Positions 32,030 through 41,511 are shown, numbered from the stretch's first letter. The stretch is 64,000 nt of DNA from Anaerozeibacter sp031551775 (GCA_031551775.1 JAVBND010000006.1:1-64000), one strand, 5' to 3'. Translations and numbers: made by a program. The notes: generated by a model not told the origin, from the sequence alone.

Positions 32030-33433
32030 ATGGGTAGAAAGACCACATTCGCTTTGTGTTTTGGCAACCGAGGGTTTATGCCGGGCGAGCTGATCCTGGG
32101 TGCGCGAGCGGACATGGTGAAGGCGGTGACCGACGCGGGCTACGGCTACATCATCATGGATGAAGCGGCGACGCGCTATGGCGCGGTTGAGACGCGGGAC
32201 GAAGGGCGGCTGTACCACGACTGGCTCAAGAGCCACGAGGGCGAGTACGACGGCGTCATTTTTTCGATGCCTATTTTCGTAGACGAGAACGGCGCGTTTG
32301 CCGCGCTGCGCGACGCGGGCACGCCGATCCTTATGCAGGCATATCCCGACGAAATCGGGAAGCTGGGCTTCAAGTACCGCCGCGACGCCTACTGCGGCAA
32401 GTTCTCGGTGACCGATGTGTTTACCCAATGCAAGATTCCCTTTACCGTCATGAAGCCGCACGTGGTTCATCCGCTGTCGGGCGCGTTCAAACGCAATCTC
32501 GTTGATTTCGCCGCCGTATGCCGCGTCGTGGGCGGCATGAAACGCTTTACGCTGGGCGCGATCGGCGCGCGCACGACCGCGTTCAAGACCGTGCGCTTTG
32601 ACGAGACGACGCTTGAGAAGTACGGTATCACGGTCGAGTCGTTTGATCTGTCGGAACTGGTGTACAAGGTCTCCCTCAAGGCGGACGACGATAAAAAGGT
32701 CATCGAGAAGATCGAACGCCTTAAAGCGTACACCGATTTCAGCCTGGTGCCCGCTCAGAACGCGCTCGCGCTTGGCAAGGTGGGCGCGGTGATCGACGAG
32801 TACATTGAAGAATACCGCCTGGACGCGATCACGCTTCGGTGCTGGAACGAGATGGAAACCATCCTGCGCGTGTGCCCGTGCGTGTTGCTTTCCGAACTCA
32901 ACGACCGGGGCATTGTGGCCAGTTGCGAGATCGACTTGTGCAGCGCCATCACCATGCGCGCGATGAACCTGGCGAGCGAAAAACCAACCGCCGTACTCGA
33001 CTGGAACAACAACTACGGCGAGGACGAAGACAAGGTGATCTTGTTCCACTGCGGACCGGTGGCGCAAAGCCTGATGGCGGGCAAAGGTCAAGTGACAGAG
33101 CACAAGATGTTCGCCAAGGGCGATCCGGGTTCGGGCTGGGGGAGTAACGAGGGGCGCATCGCGGCGTTTCCGATGACATACTCCAACTGTCTGACGGTGG
33201 ACGGTAAACTGCTCGTGTACGTCTCGGAAGGTGAAATGACTTCGGATGAGATCGAGGACGGGTTCTTCGGATGCGGCGGCGTGGCCGAAATAGAGAACCT
33301 GCAGGACAAGCTGATCAAGCTCGCGCGCGGCGGGTTCAAGCACCACACCGCAATCGGCGTTGGGCACATGAAAGACGTGCTGACCGAGGCTTTCACGACG
33401 TACCTCGGGTATGACCTGGTGGGCATCGACTGA
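32030..33433 (+). CDS. L-fucose/L-arabinose isomerase-family protein
   Basis: A 467-residue protein, same length as and distantly related to the one at 8862. The N-terminal domain has ALCFGNRGFMPGELI and GVIFSMPIFVDENGAFAAL; the C-terminal half has CVLLSELNDRGIVASCEIDLCSAITM near residue 283-308 (acidic metal-binding region), LDWNNNYGED near 325, and FKHHTAIGVGHM near 443. Fucose-isomerase-type proteins isomerise aldoses; a metal glutamate near 300 and late histidines are kept. It stands alone with its own promoter and terminator, so the substrate is unknown. It follows GGAGGG with an ATG at 32030. Confidence 0.83.
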   Translation: MGRKTTFALCFGNRGFMPGELILGARADMVKAVTDAGYGYIIMDEAATRYGAVETRDEGRLYHDWLKSHEGEYDGVIFSMPIFVDENGAFAALRDAGTPILMQAYPDEIGKLGFKYRRDAYCGKFSVTDVFTQCKIPFTVMKPHVVHPLSGAFKRNLVDFAAVCRVVGGMKRFTLGAIGARTTAFKTVRFDETTLEKYGITVESFDLSELVYKVSLKADDDKKVIEKIERLKAYTDFSLVPAQNALALGKVGAVIDEYIEEYRLDAITLRCWNEMETILRVCPCVLLSELNDRGIVASCEIDLCSAITMRAMNLASEKPTAVLDWNNNYGEDEDKVILFHCGPVAQSLMAGKGQVTEHKMFAKGDPGSGWGSNEGRIAAFPMTYSNCLTVDGKLLVYVSEGEMTSDEIEDGFFGCGGVAEIENLQDKLIKLARGGFKHHTAIGVGHMKDVLTEAFTTYLGYDLVGID

Positions 33434-33449
33434 CGAAGGGTTTATTTTG

Positions 33450-33487
33450 GACGGCCGCTTGCGCAATGCGCGGCGGCTGTCTTTTTT
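33450..33487 (+). terminator. intrinsic terminator of the isomerase-family gene
   Basis: GACGGCCGC at 33450-33458 pairs (one G-U) with GCGGCTGTC near 33473-33481, followed by TTTTTT. Confidence 0.85.
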
Positions 33488-33563
33488 CAATTGCGCGCAA
33501 ATGCGTTCACGGGCATAGGATGGATGGGCGCAAGCTCAATTCTTCTAAAAAGAGTGTGATCTG

Positions 33564-33920
33564 ATGAGCAACATCTGCTGCAATTGTGACTGCGGAGCGT
33601 GCGACGAGCTGCAGCGCCACGTGCACGCCATTATCGGCAATACCTTTATCGCGCAAGCCGAAGAGGACCCGCATAACCATTTCTTTGCCGTCGTATCGGG
33701 CGAAGCGGAAGCCATTCCCGGCGGTCATGTACACCGCGTCTCAACGCGGACCGATTTTTATGAGGAACATTTTCACTTGATTTGCGGCGTTTCAAGCCCT
33801 GCCATTGAAGTGGGCGACCGGCATGTACACTACGTGAAGGCCGAAACCACAACGGAAGATGGGCACCAACACGAATTCCGTTTCGTGTCGCTGCTCAACG
33901 ACCCGATCGGCGACGAATAG
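33564..33920 (+). CDS. YmaF-family histidine-rich protein
   Basis: A 118-residue protein of the YmaF family (PF12788). After a Cys-rich start (CCNCDCGACDE) it shows repeated HxH pairs: HVHAI, HNHFF, HVHRV, HFHLI, HVHYV and HQHEF, about one each 15-20 residues, which could bind metal. Function is unknown. The start codon at 33564 is preceded only by a weak site. A strong two-way terminator follows. Confidence 0.82.
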   Translation: MSNICCNCDCGACDELQRHVHAIIGNTFIAQAEEDPHNHFFAVVSGEAEAIPGGHVHRVSTRTDFYEEHFHLICGVSSPAIEVGDRHVHYVKAETTTEDGHQHEFRFVSLLNDPIGDE

Positions 33921-33959
33921 AGCGCAATATCGGAAAACCAAACGCAGCGATAAAAAGCT

Positions 33960-33998
33960 GACCCAACCCCGGCGTTCGCCTGGGTTGGGTCCTTTGGT
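33960..33998. terminator. bidirectional terminator between YmaF and the dehydrogenase operon
   Basis: GACCCAACCC at 33960-33969 pairs with GGGTTGGGTC at 33982-33991 around a GGCG/CGCC extension and TTCG-type loop, followed by CTTTGG; the leftward side ends AGCTTTTTATCGC. It ends both the YmaF transcript and the leftward E2-E3-E1 operon. Confidence 0.85.
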
Positions 33999-34076
33999 GT
34001 AAAAGGATGGGTACGGCCTACGGCAGGCCAGCGATATTGTCCATTGGGGAGCCCTTCATCGCTTACGCGGGGCGGT

Positions 34077-36545
34077 TTACACGCCTTTGCGCTCGTTCTT
34101 GAGCTTCTCGCCGACCGTCTGGTTGGTCGTGCGGACGTGGCCCTTGAGCGGCACGATCTTGGCGTCGATGGCGTCCAAGATCCACTCGGCCTGCGGGAAG
34201 AACGCGTCTTCCAGCTCGTGCGCGGGGGTGATCCAGTTCTTCGAGGCCACGACCACCGGCGGTGCGTCGAGGTCGTCGAAGGCCATCTCGGTCACCTGGC
34301 GCGCGACTTCGCTCGCGAATGAGCCGCGTTCGCACGCGTCGGTCACCAGAACCAGCCGCCCGGTCTTCTTGACCGATTCAAGCACCGTGTCGTAGTCGAA
34401 CGGCACCAAGGTGCGCGCGTCGATGACTTCAGCTTCCACGCCGTACTTGTCTTTGAGCATCTTCGCCGCATCCATCGCGCGGTACAGCACCGCGCCAAAG
34501 GTCAGGATGGTCACGTCGCTGCCCGCGCGTTTGACATCCGCCTTGCCGAAGGGGATCTCGTAGTATTCCGCCGGGACGCCGCCCTCGTGGAACAACTCGC
34601 CGATGTCATAGATGCGCTGGCTTTCAAAGAACACCACCGGGTCGGTACCGGAAAGCGAGGTCGCCATCAGACCCTTGGCGTCGTAAGGCGTCGCGGGGAA
34701 GGCCACCTTGAGGCCCGGGATGTGCGCGGTCAGGCTGGTCCAATCCTGCGAGTGCTGTGCGCCGTACTTGGAGCCGACCGAGACGCGAAGCGTCAGCGGC
34801 ATCTTGATGATGTCGGCGGACATAGCCTGCCACTTGCTCATCTGGTTGAATACTTCGTCGCCCGCGCAGCCGAGGAAGTCACAGTACATGAGCTCGACCA
34901 GCGCGCGGCCGCCCGCCATCGCGTAGCCGACGCCGCTGCCGACGATGGCCGATTCGCTGATGGGCGAGTTGAACAGGCGGTGGTACGGCAGCGCCTCGGT
35001 GAGTCCGCGGTACACCGCGAACGCGCCGCCCCAGTCGCGCACGTCTTCGCCGTAGCTGACCAGCGTCGGGTCCTTGTAGAAGCGGTCGATGATCGCTTCG
35101 AACAGGCCGTCGCGGTACTGATAGACCTTGTTCTTGGAAACCGGCTTGCCGTCGGCGGTCAGGCCGAAGCGCTCTTTTTTCGCAATTGCCTGGACGCGCG
35201 GGTTTTCCTCCATCGGCATGAGGACATCGCTCTTGGCATCCGAAAACGCCTCGACGCGGCCGTTGGTGAACATCATGTCGGCGATCTCGTCCGGGTTCTT
35301 GTCGAGGTTCATGCGCGGGGATACCGTATCATCTATCGAGAGCTTGAAGTTCTTGAAGATGGCGGCCTTGACCGAATTCACGATATCGTCGAGCTCGGAC
35401 TCATTCGCGACTTTGGCGTCAAGCAGTTGCTTGCGGAACTCAATGATCGGGTCCTGGGCCTCCCAGGCGGCGATCTCTTCCTTGGTGCGGTAGCTTGAGG
35501 AGTCAGACGGGCTGTGGCCGGACAGACGGTAGGTCAGAACGTCGAGCAGCACCGGGCCTTCGCCCTTGAGGAGTAGTTCCTTCTTGCGCTTGTAGGCGTC
35601 GATTACGGCCAGCGGATTCCAACCGTCCACGCGCTCGGCGTGCATCTGGTTGGGGTTGAAGCCCGCGCCCAGGCGCGCAAGCACATCGTAGGCCATGGTT
35701 TCGCCGTTGGTTTGTCCGCCCATGCCGTACTGGTTGTTGAAGATGTTGAACAGGACCGGCAAGCCGCCCTTCATTTCGTCGTCCCAGAGCTTGGTGAGCT
35801 GGCCCATGCCCGCCATGTTGAGCGCCTCGAGCACAGGTCCACGGCCAAGCGAGCCGTCGCCGATGTTGGCCACGACGATGCCTTTCTTGCGGTTGACGCG
35901 CTTGTACAGCGCCGCGCCCATCGAGATGGTGCCGCTGCCGCCGACCAGGGCGTTGTTGGGGTAGATGCCAAAGGGCGTGAAGAAGGTATGCATGGAACCG
36001 CCGAGGCCGCGGTTGAAGCCGGTCTCGCGCGCGAAAATTTCCGCCATTGCGCCGTAGAGCAGGAAGTCGATCGCCAGCGCCTTGACGTTGTCGTGCTTTT
36101 CCTTCTCGACCACCTTCAGCGTCTCGCCGCCCAGGAAGTTCTTCATGATGTCCATGAGCGCGTCGTCAGACAGCTTCTCAATGGCGCTTAAGCCCTTGGC
36201 GAGGATATCGCAGTGCGCGCGGTGGGAGCCGAAGATCAGGTCATCGGTGTCGAGGTAGAACGCTTCGCCGACGGCGCTGGCTTCCTGGCCGATGCCAAGG
36301 TGCGCAGGGCCGGGGTGGTTGTAGGCCACGCCGCTGTACTCGCCGGTCGTCTTGATCAGGTGGATCATGGTTTCAAACTCGCGCAGGAAGAGCATGTCGC
36401 GGTAGATGTTGAGGAATTGCTTGGTGGTGAAATTGTTAACTTCATCCTTGACCGTCTTTTGATAGACGTTTACGGGGATGTCCTCAAAGTGGACGAGGGA
36501 GGGTTTGCGCATCTCATTGGGGTCGATAAACAGTTGCTTGGACAT
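34077..36545 (-). CDS. fused E1 alpha-beta subunit of a 2-oxoacid dehydrogenase complex
   Basis: An 822-residue single chain. Residues about 30-400 are the E1 alpha (TPP-binding) part with HRAHCDILAKG, GGSMHTF and the TPP motif GDGSLGRGPVLEALN...NN near 210-245; residues about 470-815 are the E1 beta part (YGEDVRDWGGAFAVYRGL, SPISESAIVGSGVGYAMAG, FGAVLYRAMDAAKML). In most bacteria alpha and beta are separate genes. The ATG at 36545 follows AAGGAGT. It is the last gene of the leftward E2-E3-E1 operon. Substrate (pyruvate, acetoin or branched-chain oxoacid) cannot be fixed from sequence. Confidence 0.9.
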   Translation of the reverse strand: MSKQLFIDPNEMRKPSLVHFEDIPVNVYQKTVKDEVNNFTTKQFLNIYRDMLFLREFETMIHLIKTTGEYSGVAYNHPGPAHLGIGQEASAVGEAFYLDTDDLIFGSHRAHCDILAKGLSAIEKLSDDALMDIMKNFLGGETLKVVEKEKHDNVKALAIDFLLYGAMAEIFARETGFNRGLGGSMHTFFTPFGIYPNNALVGGSGTISMGAALYKRVNRKKGIVVANIGDGSLGRGPVLEALNMAGMGQLTKLWDDEMKGGLPVLFNIFNNQYGMGGQTNGETMAYDVLARLGAGFNPNQMHAERVDGWNPLAVIDAYKRKKELLLKGEGPVLLDVLTYRLSGHSPSDSSSYRTKEEIAAWEAQDPIIEFRKQLLDAKVANESELDDIVNSVKAAIFKNFKLSIDDTVSPRMNLDKNPDEIADMMFTNGRVEAFSDAKSDVLMPMEENPRVQAIAKKERFGLTADGKPVSKNKVYQYRDGLFEAIIDRFYKDPTLVSYGEDVRDWGGAFAVYRGLTEALPYHRLFNSPISESAIVGSGVGYAMAGGRALVELMYCDFLGCAGDEVFNQMSKWQAMSADIIKMPLTLRVSVGSKYGAQHSQDWTSLTAHIPGLKVAFPATPYDAKGLMATSLSGTDPVVFFESQRIYDIGELFHEGGVPAEYYEIPFGKADVKRAGSDVTILTFGAVLYRAMDAAKMLKDKYGVEAEVIDARTLVPFDYDTVLESVKKTGRLVLVTDACERGSFASEVARQVTEMAFDDLDAPPVVVASKNWITPAHELEDAFFPQAEWILDAIDAKIVPLKGHVRTTNQTVGEKLKNERKGV

Positions 36546-36568
36546 GGGGGTCACTCCTTACTGTATGT

Positions 36569-37939
36569 TCAGTCGTTAAATTCCCAGATGACTTCGCGGA
36601 TGATCTCGCTGACGGTGGGATGGGGGAAGATGATTTCCTTGGCGTCGCTCACGCGCAGTTCAAGCTCAATCATCTCCGCCGCGCCCCAGATGATTTCGGA
36701 GGCATACGCACCGATCATGTGAACGCCGATGATGTTTCGGTGCTTTTGATCGATCAGCACCTTGCACAGCCCGTCTTCGCCCTCGTTTTCGGCGACAAAA
36801 CGGCCCGCGTAGCGCATGGAGAGCTTCTTGACTTCGCAGTCAATGCCCGCTTCCTTCGCGCCTTCCTCGGTATAGCCCACGCCCGCGACTTCCGGCTTGG
36901 TGTAGATAACCGAAGGATTGGCCCCGTAGCGCATGACATCTTTCTTGCCGATCATCGTGTTGACGGCAACTTCGCTTTCGCGGTAGGCGGTGTGCGCCAG
37001 CATGTGGTGGCCGTTGACGTCGCCCGCCGCGTAGACGTTTTCAACATTGGTCAGGCAGTGATCGTCGGTCACGATGCCCATGCGGTTTGTTTCAACGCCG
37101 ATCTTGTCAAGACCGAGCGCCTGGAAATCAGCCCTGCGGCCGATTGAGCACAGAACCTTGTCCGCAGGAATTTCAAGGGGTTTTCCGCTTAAGTCTTCGC
37201 AGAGCACCTTGCCGCCCGAAACGCCGGTGACCTTGGTCGAGAGCAGGAAATTTACGCCTTTTTTCTGGTATTCCTTGAGCAGGATATCGCGGATTTCACC
37301 GTCTGTCGGGCCGGCGATGTGGTCAAGCATCTCAACCACGGTTACATTCGCGCCGGCGGTATTGTAATAGGCCGCCATCTCAAGGCCGATGACGCCGCCG
37401 CCGATGATGACGAATTCCTTGGGCACTTCGGGCAATTCCAGCACTTCGCGGTTGGTGAGCACAAAACCGGTCTCGTAATGCTCGCGCAGGCCGGGGATGG
37501 GCGGCATGACCGGGACCGAACCCGCCGCGATCAGGAGGCGCTTGGCCTCATAGGTTTCCCCTGCCGCTTCCACCGCAAAGCCGCCGGGGACTTTTCCCTT
37601 GATGGTGGCCATTTCCTTGACCACGGTGACGCCCGCGCCTTTCATCTTGGCGCCCACACCCGCGACCAATGTGCGCACGACCTTGGCGCGGCGCTTGACG
37701 ACTGCCGCGTGATCGAGGCTCGCGCCCTCGACCTTGACGCCGTACTGGGCGGCGTGCGCGGCATATTCGTAGATTTTTGCCGAGTGCAGGAGGGCCTTGC
37801 TTGGGATGCAGCCTTCATTGAGGCATACGCCGCCAAGCGCGCGCTTTTCAAAAAGGCATGTGGAAAGCCCGGCGTGCGCCGCACGCTCGGAAGCTAAGTA
37901 ACCGGCGGGGCCGCCGCCGATGACGATCAGATCGAACAT
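36569..37939 (-). CDS. lpdA: dihydrolipoyl dehydrogenase (E3)
   Basis: A 456-residue flavoprotein disulfide reductase. It has the FAD motif VIGGGPAGYLA, the redox disulfide GGVCLNEGCIPSK (Cys near 39 and 44), the NAD motif VIIGGGVIGLEMA near 175, the FAD-binding VYAAGDVNG near 303 and the C-terminal HPTVSE (catalytic His/Glu, near 441). It reoxidises the dihydrolipoyl arm of E2. It lies between the E2 and E1 genes, and the start is near a CGAGGAGG-type site. Confidence 0.95.
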   Translation of the reverse strand: MFDLIVIGGGPAGYLASERAAHAGLSTCLFEKRALGGVCLNEGCIPSKALLHSAKIYEYAAHAAQYGVKVEGASLDHAAVVKRRAKVVRTLVAGVGAKMKGAGVTVVKEMATIKGKVPGGFAVEAAGETYEAKRLLIAAGSVPVMPPIPGLREHYETGFVLTNREVLELPEVPKEFVIIGGGVIGLEMAAYYNTAGANVTVVEMLDHIAGPTDGEIRDILLKEYQKKGVNFLLSTKVTGVSGGKVLCEDLSGKPLEIPADKVLCSIGRRADFQALGLDKIGVETNRMGIVTDDHCLTNVENVYAAGDVNGHHMLAHTAYRESEVAVNTMIGKKDVMRYGANPSVIYTKPEVAGVGYTEEGAKEAGIDCEVKKLSMRYAGRFVAENEGEDGLCKVLIDQKHRNIIGVHMIGAYASEIIWGAAEMIELELRVSDAKEIIFPHPTVSEIIREVIWEFND

Positions 37940-37951
37940 TCGTTGTCCTCC

Positions 37952-39313
37952 TTATTTGGCCAGCAGCAGCGTAAAGTTTTCAAGGTTGTCCTTGAGGTTC
38001 TTGAGGAAGCGCGACGCGGGCGCGCCGTCAAGCGCCCTGTGGTCGTATGTCAAAGACAGGTTCATTGCCGGATAGCAGACGATCTGTCCGTTGACTTCCC
38101 TGACGCGCGTCTCGATGGCGCACACGCCCAGGATGCCGGTTTGCGGCGGATTGATGACCGGCGTGAAGGATTCAACGCCCAGCGCGCCGAGGTTGGAAAC
38201 GGTGAAAGAACCGCCGCGAATACAATCGGGGTTGATGGAACCGGCCTGGCATTCCTTCGCAAGGCGCTTGGCTTCGGTTGAGAGCTCAAGCAGGCTGAGC
38301 TGCTCCGCGCCAAAGATCGTGGGCACCATGAGTCCGCGCTCGGTATCGACAGCAACGCCCAGGTTCACGTGCCGGAAGAACTTCATGGTCTTGCCGTCGT
38401 CGATCAGGTTGGCGTTGAGGGCGCGGTGCTCCGGCATGGCAAGCGTCCTGGCCACGGCATAGAGGACGATGTCGTTTAGCGTGATCTTGCTCATGCCAAG
38501 CGCTTCACCCCTGTCCTTGAAGGTCTTGCGCAGCGCTTGGATCTGGCTGGCGTCAAAGTGCATGTTGTGGGTCAACTGCGCCATGGAGGAGAGCGAGAGC
38601 GCCATGGACTTGGCGATCACCTTGCGCATGTTGCTCATGGGCTCGGTGTAGGTGTCTTCCTGCGCGGCGACCGAGGCAACCGGCGTGGCGGCGGGAGCCG
38701 CGGCTTCCGCGGGGCGGGCAAGATCGTTCAGCGTTACGCGTCCGCCAAGACCCGTACCCGTGAGGCCGCCTGCGTATCCGCTGCGCGCGGCGGGGGTGAC
38801 GACCTGGCCCTTGTCGAGAAGCGCTTGCACGTCGCGCGCGATCACGCGGCCATCGGGGCCGGAAGGGGAGACTTTGGAAAGATCGGCTCCGGTGCGCTCA
38901 GCAAGCGCCTTGGCGCGCGGAGAAATCTTCATATCGCCTAAGATGACGACCGGCGCGGCGGCGATTTCCTCAGCCACAGCGGCGGGGGCGCCGGGGGCGG
39001 TATCACCCGCGGTTGCCTGTTCGACGGGCGAAGCGGCGCATCCGGCATGGGGGTCAAATTCGCCGTAGGATTCGCCGGGATTGCCGATCACGCACATGTT
39101 GGCAAGCACCGGCACATCGTCGCCTTCCTCAAAGAAGGTGGCAAGCAGCGTGCCTTCCACCTTGGCTTCCTCCTCAAAGGCGGCTTTGTCGGTCTCGTAG
39201 GAAAATAGGATGTCGCCCACGTGGACGGTGTCGCCGGGTTTCTTGACCCACTTGGTTACGATGCAGCTTTCGACCGTGTTGCCCTGCCGGGGCATGATTA
39301 CAGGCAGCGCCAT
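37952..39313 (-). CDS. dihydrolipoamide acyltransferase (E2)
   Basis: About 453 residues. An N-terminal lipoyl domain with FSYETDKAAFEEEAKVEG (lipoyl-lysine in ETDKA near residue 41), an Ala/Pro-rich linker, a peripheral-subunit-binding domain near 130-170 (ISPRAKALAERTGADLSKV...GPDGRV), a second linker, and the catalytic domain to the end, with YDHRALDGAPASRFL near 425 giving the active-site histidine and aspartate. The ATG at 39313 follows AGGAGG; another ATG two codons upstream is less well spaced. First gene of the operon, from promoter 39358-39386. Confidence 0.93.
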   Translation of the reverse strand: MALPVIMPRQGNTVESCIVTKWVKKPGDTVHVGDILFSYETDKAAFEEEAKVEGTLLATFFEEGDDVPVLANMCVIGNPGESYGEFDPHAGCAASPVEQATAGDTAPGAPAAVAEEIAAAPVVILGDMKISPRAKALAERTGADLSKVSPSGPDGRVIARDVQALLDKGQVVTPAARSGYAGGLTGTGLGGRVTLNDLARPAEAAAPAATPVASVAAQEDTYTEPMSNMRKVIAKSMALSLSSMAQLTHNMHFDASQIQALRKTFKDRGEALGMSKITLNDIVLYAVARTLAMPEHRALNANLIDDGKTMKFFRHVNLGVAVDTERGLMVPTIFGAEQLSLLELSTEAKRLAKECQAGSINPDCIRGGSFTVSNLGALGVESFTPVINPPQTGILGVCAIETRVREVNGQIVCYPAMNLSLTYDHRALDGAPASRFLKNLKDNLENFTLLLAK

Positions 39314-39357
39314 AAGCATCCTCCTTGGCTGTTGAAGCACAAATTATTGTCAGGTTC

Positions 39358-39386
39358 ATTGTAGCCTATATACCCGACCGCTTCAA
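39358..39386 (-). promoter_or_regulatory. promoter of the E2-E3-E1 operon
   Basis: On the minus strand TTGAAG (complement of 39381-39386) and TACAAT (complement of 39358-39363) with a 17-bp spacer. Confidence 0.82.
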
Positions 39387-39454
39387 TCTTAGCACACAAT
39401 TTTATCCCCAAATTAAATGTGCTTAACAAATACGGGCTAAAAATTTGGAACCTC

Positions 39455-39483
39455 TTGCCAATCTTGCAAAGAGGGGATATAAT
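39455..39483 (+). promoter_or_regulatory. promoter of the Nudix gene
   Basis: TTGCCA at 39455-39460 and TATAAT at 39478-39483, spacer 17 bp, 30 bp before the start codon. Confidence 0.88.
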
Positions 39484-39513
39484 GAGCCATTGGTGCGCGG
39501 GAGGAAGTATACG

Positions 39514-39969
39514 ATGGCGATACGCAACTCGGCCAAGGCACTCGTCGTGCGGGACGGAAAGATATTGCTTAACCGGTGCCGCTCGAGGTTCGGGCTGTAT
39601 TATGCGCTGCCCGGCGGCGGCCAGAAGGTGGGGGAGACGCTTGAAGAAGCGATCCGACGCGAGCTTCTTGAGGAAACCGGCCTGAGCGTCACGCCCCAAC
39701 GCATGGCGGGCATATATGAGCAGGTGACGAGCCGCCGTGACGGAGGGCCTGACCACAAGCTGTATTTTCTGTTCCTGTGCCAACTCAACGACATCGAGAA
39801 GAAAAAGCCAACCGAGCGCGACGCGTATCAACTGTCGAGCGAATGGGTGGATCTTGCCGATGCGGTAAACGGGCGCCTGTTCCCGCGCACCGTCCGCGAC
39901 AATTTGCTGCGCATGATCTACGGAGATTCGACGTACTTCCTGGGTTCGCAAAGAAAGGGCGGAGGGTGA
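39514..39969 (+). CDS. Nudix hydrolase
   Basis: A 151-residue Nudix protein. The full Nudix box GX5EX7REUXEEXGU is present: GGQKVGE, TLEEAIR, RELLEETGL at about residues 35-60. Such proteins hydrolyse nucleoside diphosphates linked to another moiety; the substrate is not predictable. The ATG at 39514 follows GGAGGA. It converges on the histidine kinase operon with 30 nt between and no visible terminator. Confidence 0.92.
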   Translation: MAIRNSAKALVVRDGKILLNRCRSRFGLYYALPGGGQKVGETLEEAIRRELLEETGLSVTPQRMAGIYEQVTSRRDGGPDHKLYFLFLCQLNDIEKKKPTERDAYQLSSEWVDLADAVNGRLFPRTVRDNLLRMIYGDSTYFLGSQRKGGG

Positions 39970-39999
39970 TCATTGACATATGGCGGGAGGGCGGGCACT

Positions 40000-41511
40000 T
40001 CAACGTTCGATTGGGCGCGCTTTCAGCGCAAACGAGATGTTCAGCCCCTGGCCGGGTTTTGAGTTGGCGCTGACCGTGCCGCCCATGGCTTCGATGGCGT
40101 TTTTTACAATGTACAGCCCCAACCCGGCGCCTGAACCGCCTCGCGACGGGGCGGTTTTGTAGTACCGGTCAAAGAGGTGCGGCAAGTGCTCTTGAGGAAC
40201 GCCGGGGCCGGTGTCGCCGACGCTGATGATCACGTCGCTTCCTTCGGAACCCCGCGCGATCAGTTTGATTGCGCCGCCCTTGGGTGTGTAGCGCTGGGCG
40301 TTTGCGATCAGGTTGTCGAACACGCGCCAGATTTCTTCGCTCAATTGAACCAGGCAATCTTGGCGGTAGCTTACCGTGAGAGAAATGCCCGCGTTTTCCA
40401 GTTGCCCATGATAGCGCACGTCCACTTCGCTCATCAATGCTGAAAGCCCTACCCAGTCCATTGGCTTTTCGGGCGCGCTCGGCCCAGGCCGAACCGCATC
40501 AAACAAATTCTGGATCAGCCGCGCCATGTCCTGGTTTTTCTGATAGGCAGTCGATAGGCGGCGCTGGGTCTTGGGCGGCGTCTCATCCTCAAGCAGCATT
40601 TCAAGGTTAACCGACATAACCGAGAGCGGCGTCTTCAGGTCGTGGGAGATGTTTTGAACCAACTCCCTGACGCTTCTTTCCGAAGCGGTAAGCTGGGCGT
40701 TTGCCTTGGTCAATTCACGCGTGCGCTCCTGCACTTTTTCTTCGAGCAGCGCGTTTGCCTGTTCTACGGCCTTCAGTGCTTTGGCGTAGCGGCTGGCCAG
40801 AAGTACCGCGTGAATTGCCGCAAACGCGAAATTGAACACGACCGCGATGTAGGGCACAGAGGCGTACATGGACGCTGTGAAAGAGAAGGATATGGCATAG
40901 AGCACAAAGCCGAACAAGTAAAGGATCGACAGGCGGTCTGCTTTGAATTCAGGCGAGCGGAGGATGACGTAGATGCTGTTTGCGATGAAGCACAGCGCCA
41001 CCGGCGCCCCAAGGATCGCGCGCCAGATGGTTCGGTCCAGGCCAAGCGCCGCGATAAGCAGGTTGACCACCATGATCGAGGCGATTACCGCACGTTTGAT
41101 TTTTAGGCTTCTGCCTTCGCCGTAGATTTCGTACACGAACATCACGAGACCGGTCACGCCCAAGGTGAAGGGAATGTACTTGAGCGCGAGGATGGCGGTT
41201 TCGCTCAGGCCCGGAAACAGCAAGGGGCCTATGCTTGCGTCCATGAAGAAAAAACGGATGGTCTGGCCCACGCAGAACATGGCGAAGTATTGCCCTGCGC
41301 GTTCGCGCCGGGAGAAAAGGCGAAGCGTAGAAGAAAACATTGCCGTCATCAGCAGGCCGCCTGAGACCAGACAAATGGCAATCTGAATATTGCCCTGATC
41401 GCCGGTGCCTGAAAGCGGCCCGACGCCGAGCACGAGCGTAAGCAATATGATGAGCACCGCCATGACTGTTATGTTCAGGGCGACTTCAAAAACGCGAAAT
41501 GCAAGCTTCAT
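40000..41511 (-). CDS. sensor histidine kinase with 7TM-type membrane domain
   Basis: A 503-residue kinase. Seven hydrophobic segments in about residues 1-245 (7TM sensor type), a coiled coil (LEEKVQERTRELTKANAQL, near 260), HisKA with NISHDLKTPLSVMS (phospho-His near 293), N-box FDNLIANAQRYT near 400, VGDTGPGVP and GAGLGLYIV for ATP binding. Overlaps the response-regulator gene by 4 nt (ATGA). The signal is unknown. It is the last gene of the leftward operon from 48439. Confidence 0.93.
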   Translation of the reverse strand: MKLAFRVFEVALNITVMAVLIILLTLVLGVGPLSGTGDQGNIQIAICLVSGGLLMTAMFSSTLRLFSRRERAGQYFAMFCVGQTIRFFFMDASIGPLLFPGLSETAILALKYIPFTLGVTGLVMFVYEIYGEGRSLKIKRAVIASIMVVNLLIAALGLDRTIWRAILGAPVALCFIANSIYVILRSPEFKADRLSILYLFGFVLYAISFSFTASMYASVPYIAVVFNFAFAAIHAVLLASRYAKALKAVEQANALLEEKVQERTRELTKANAQLTASERSVRELVQNISHDLKTPLSVMSVNLEMLLEDETPPKTQRRLSTAYQKNQDMARLIQNLFDAVRPGPSAPEKPMDWVGLSALMSEVDVRYHGQLENAGISLTVSYRQDCLVQLSEEIWRVFDNLIANAQRYTPKGGAIKLIARGSEGSDVIISVGDTGPGVPQEHLPHLFDRYYKTAPSRGGSGAGLGLYIVKNAIEAMGGTVSANSKPGQGLNISFALKARPIER

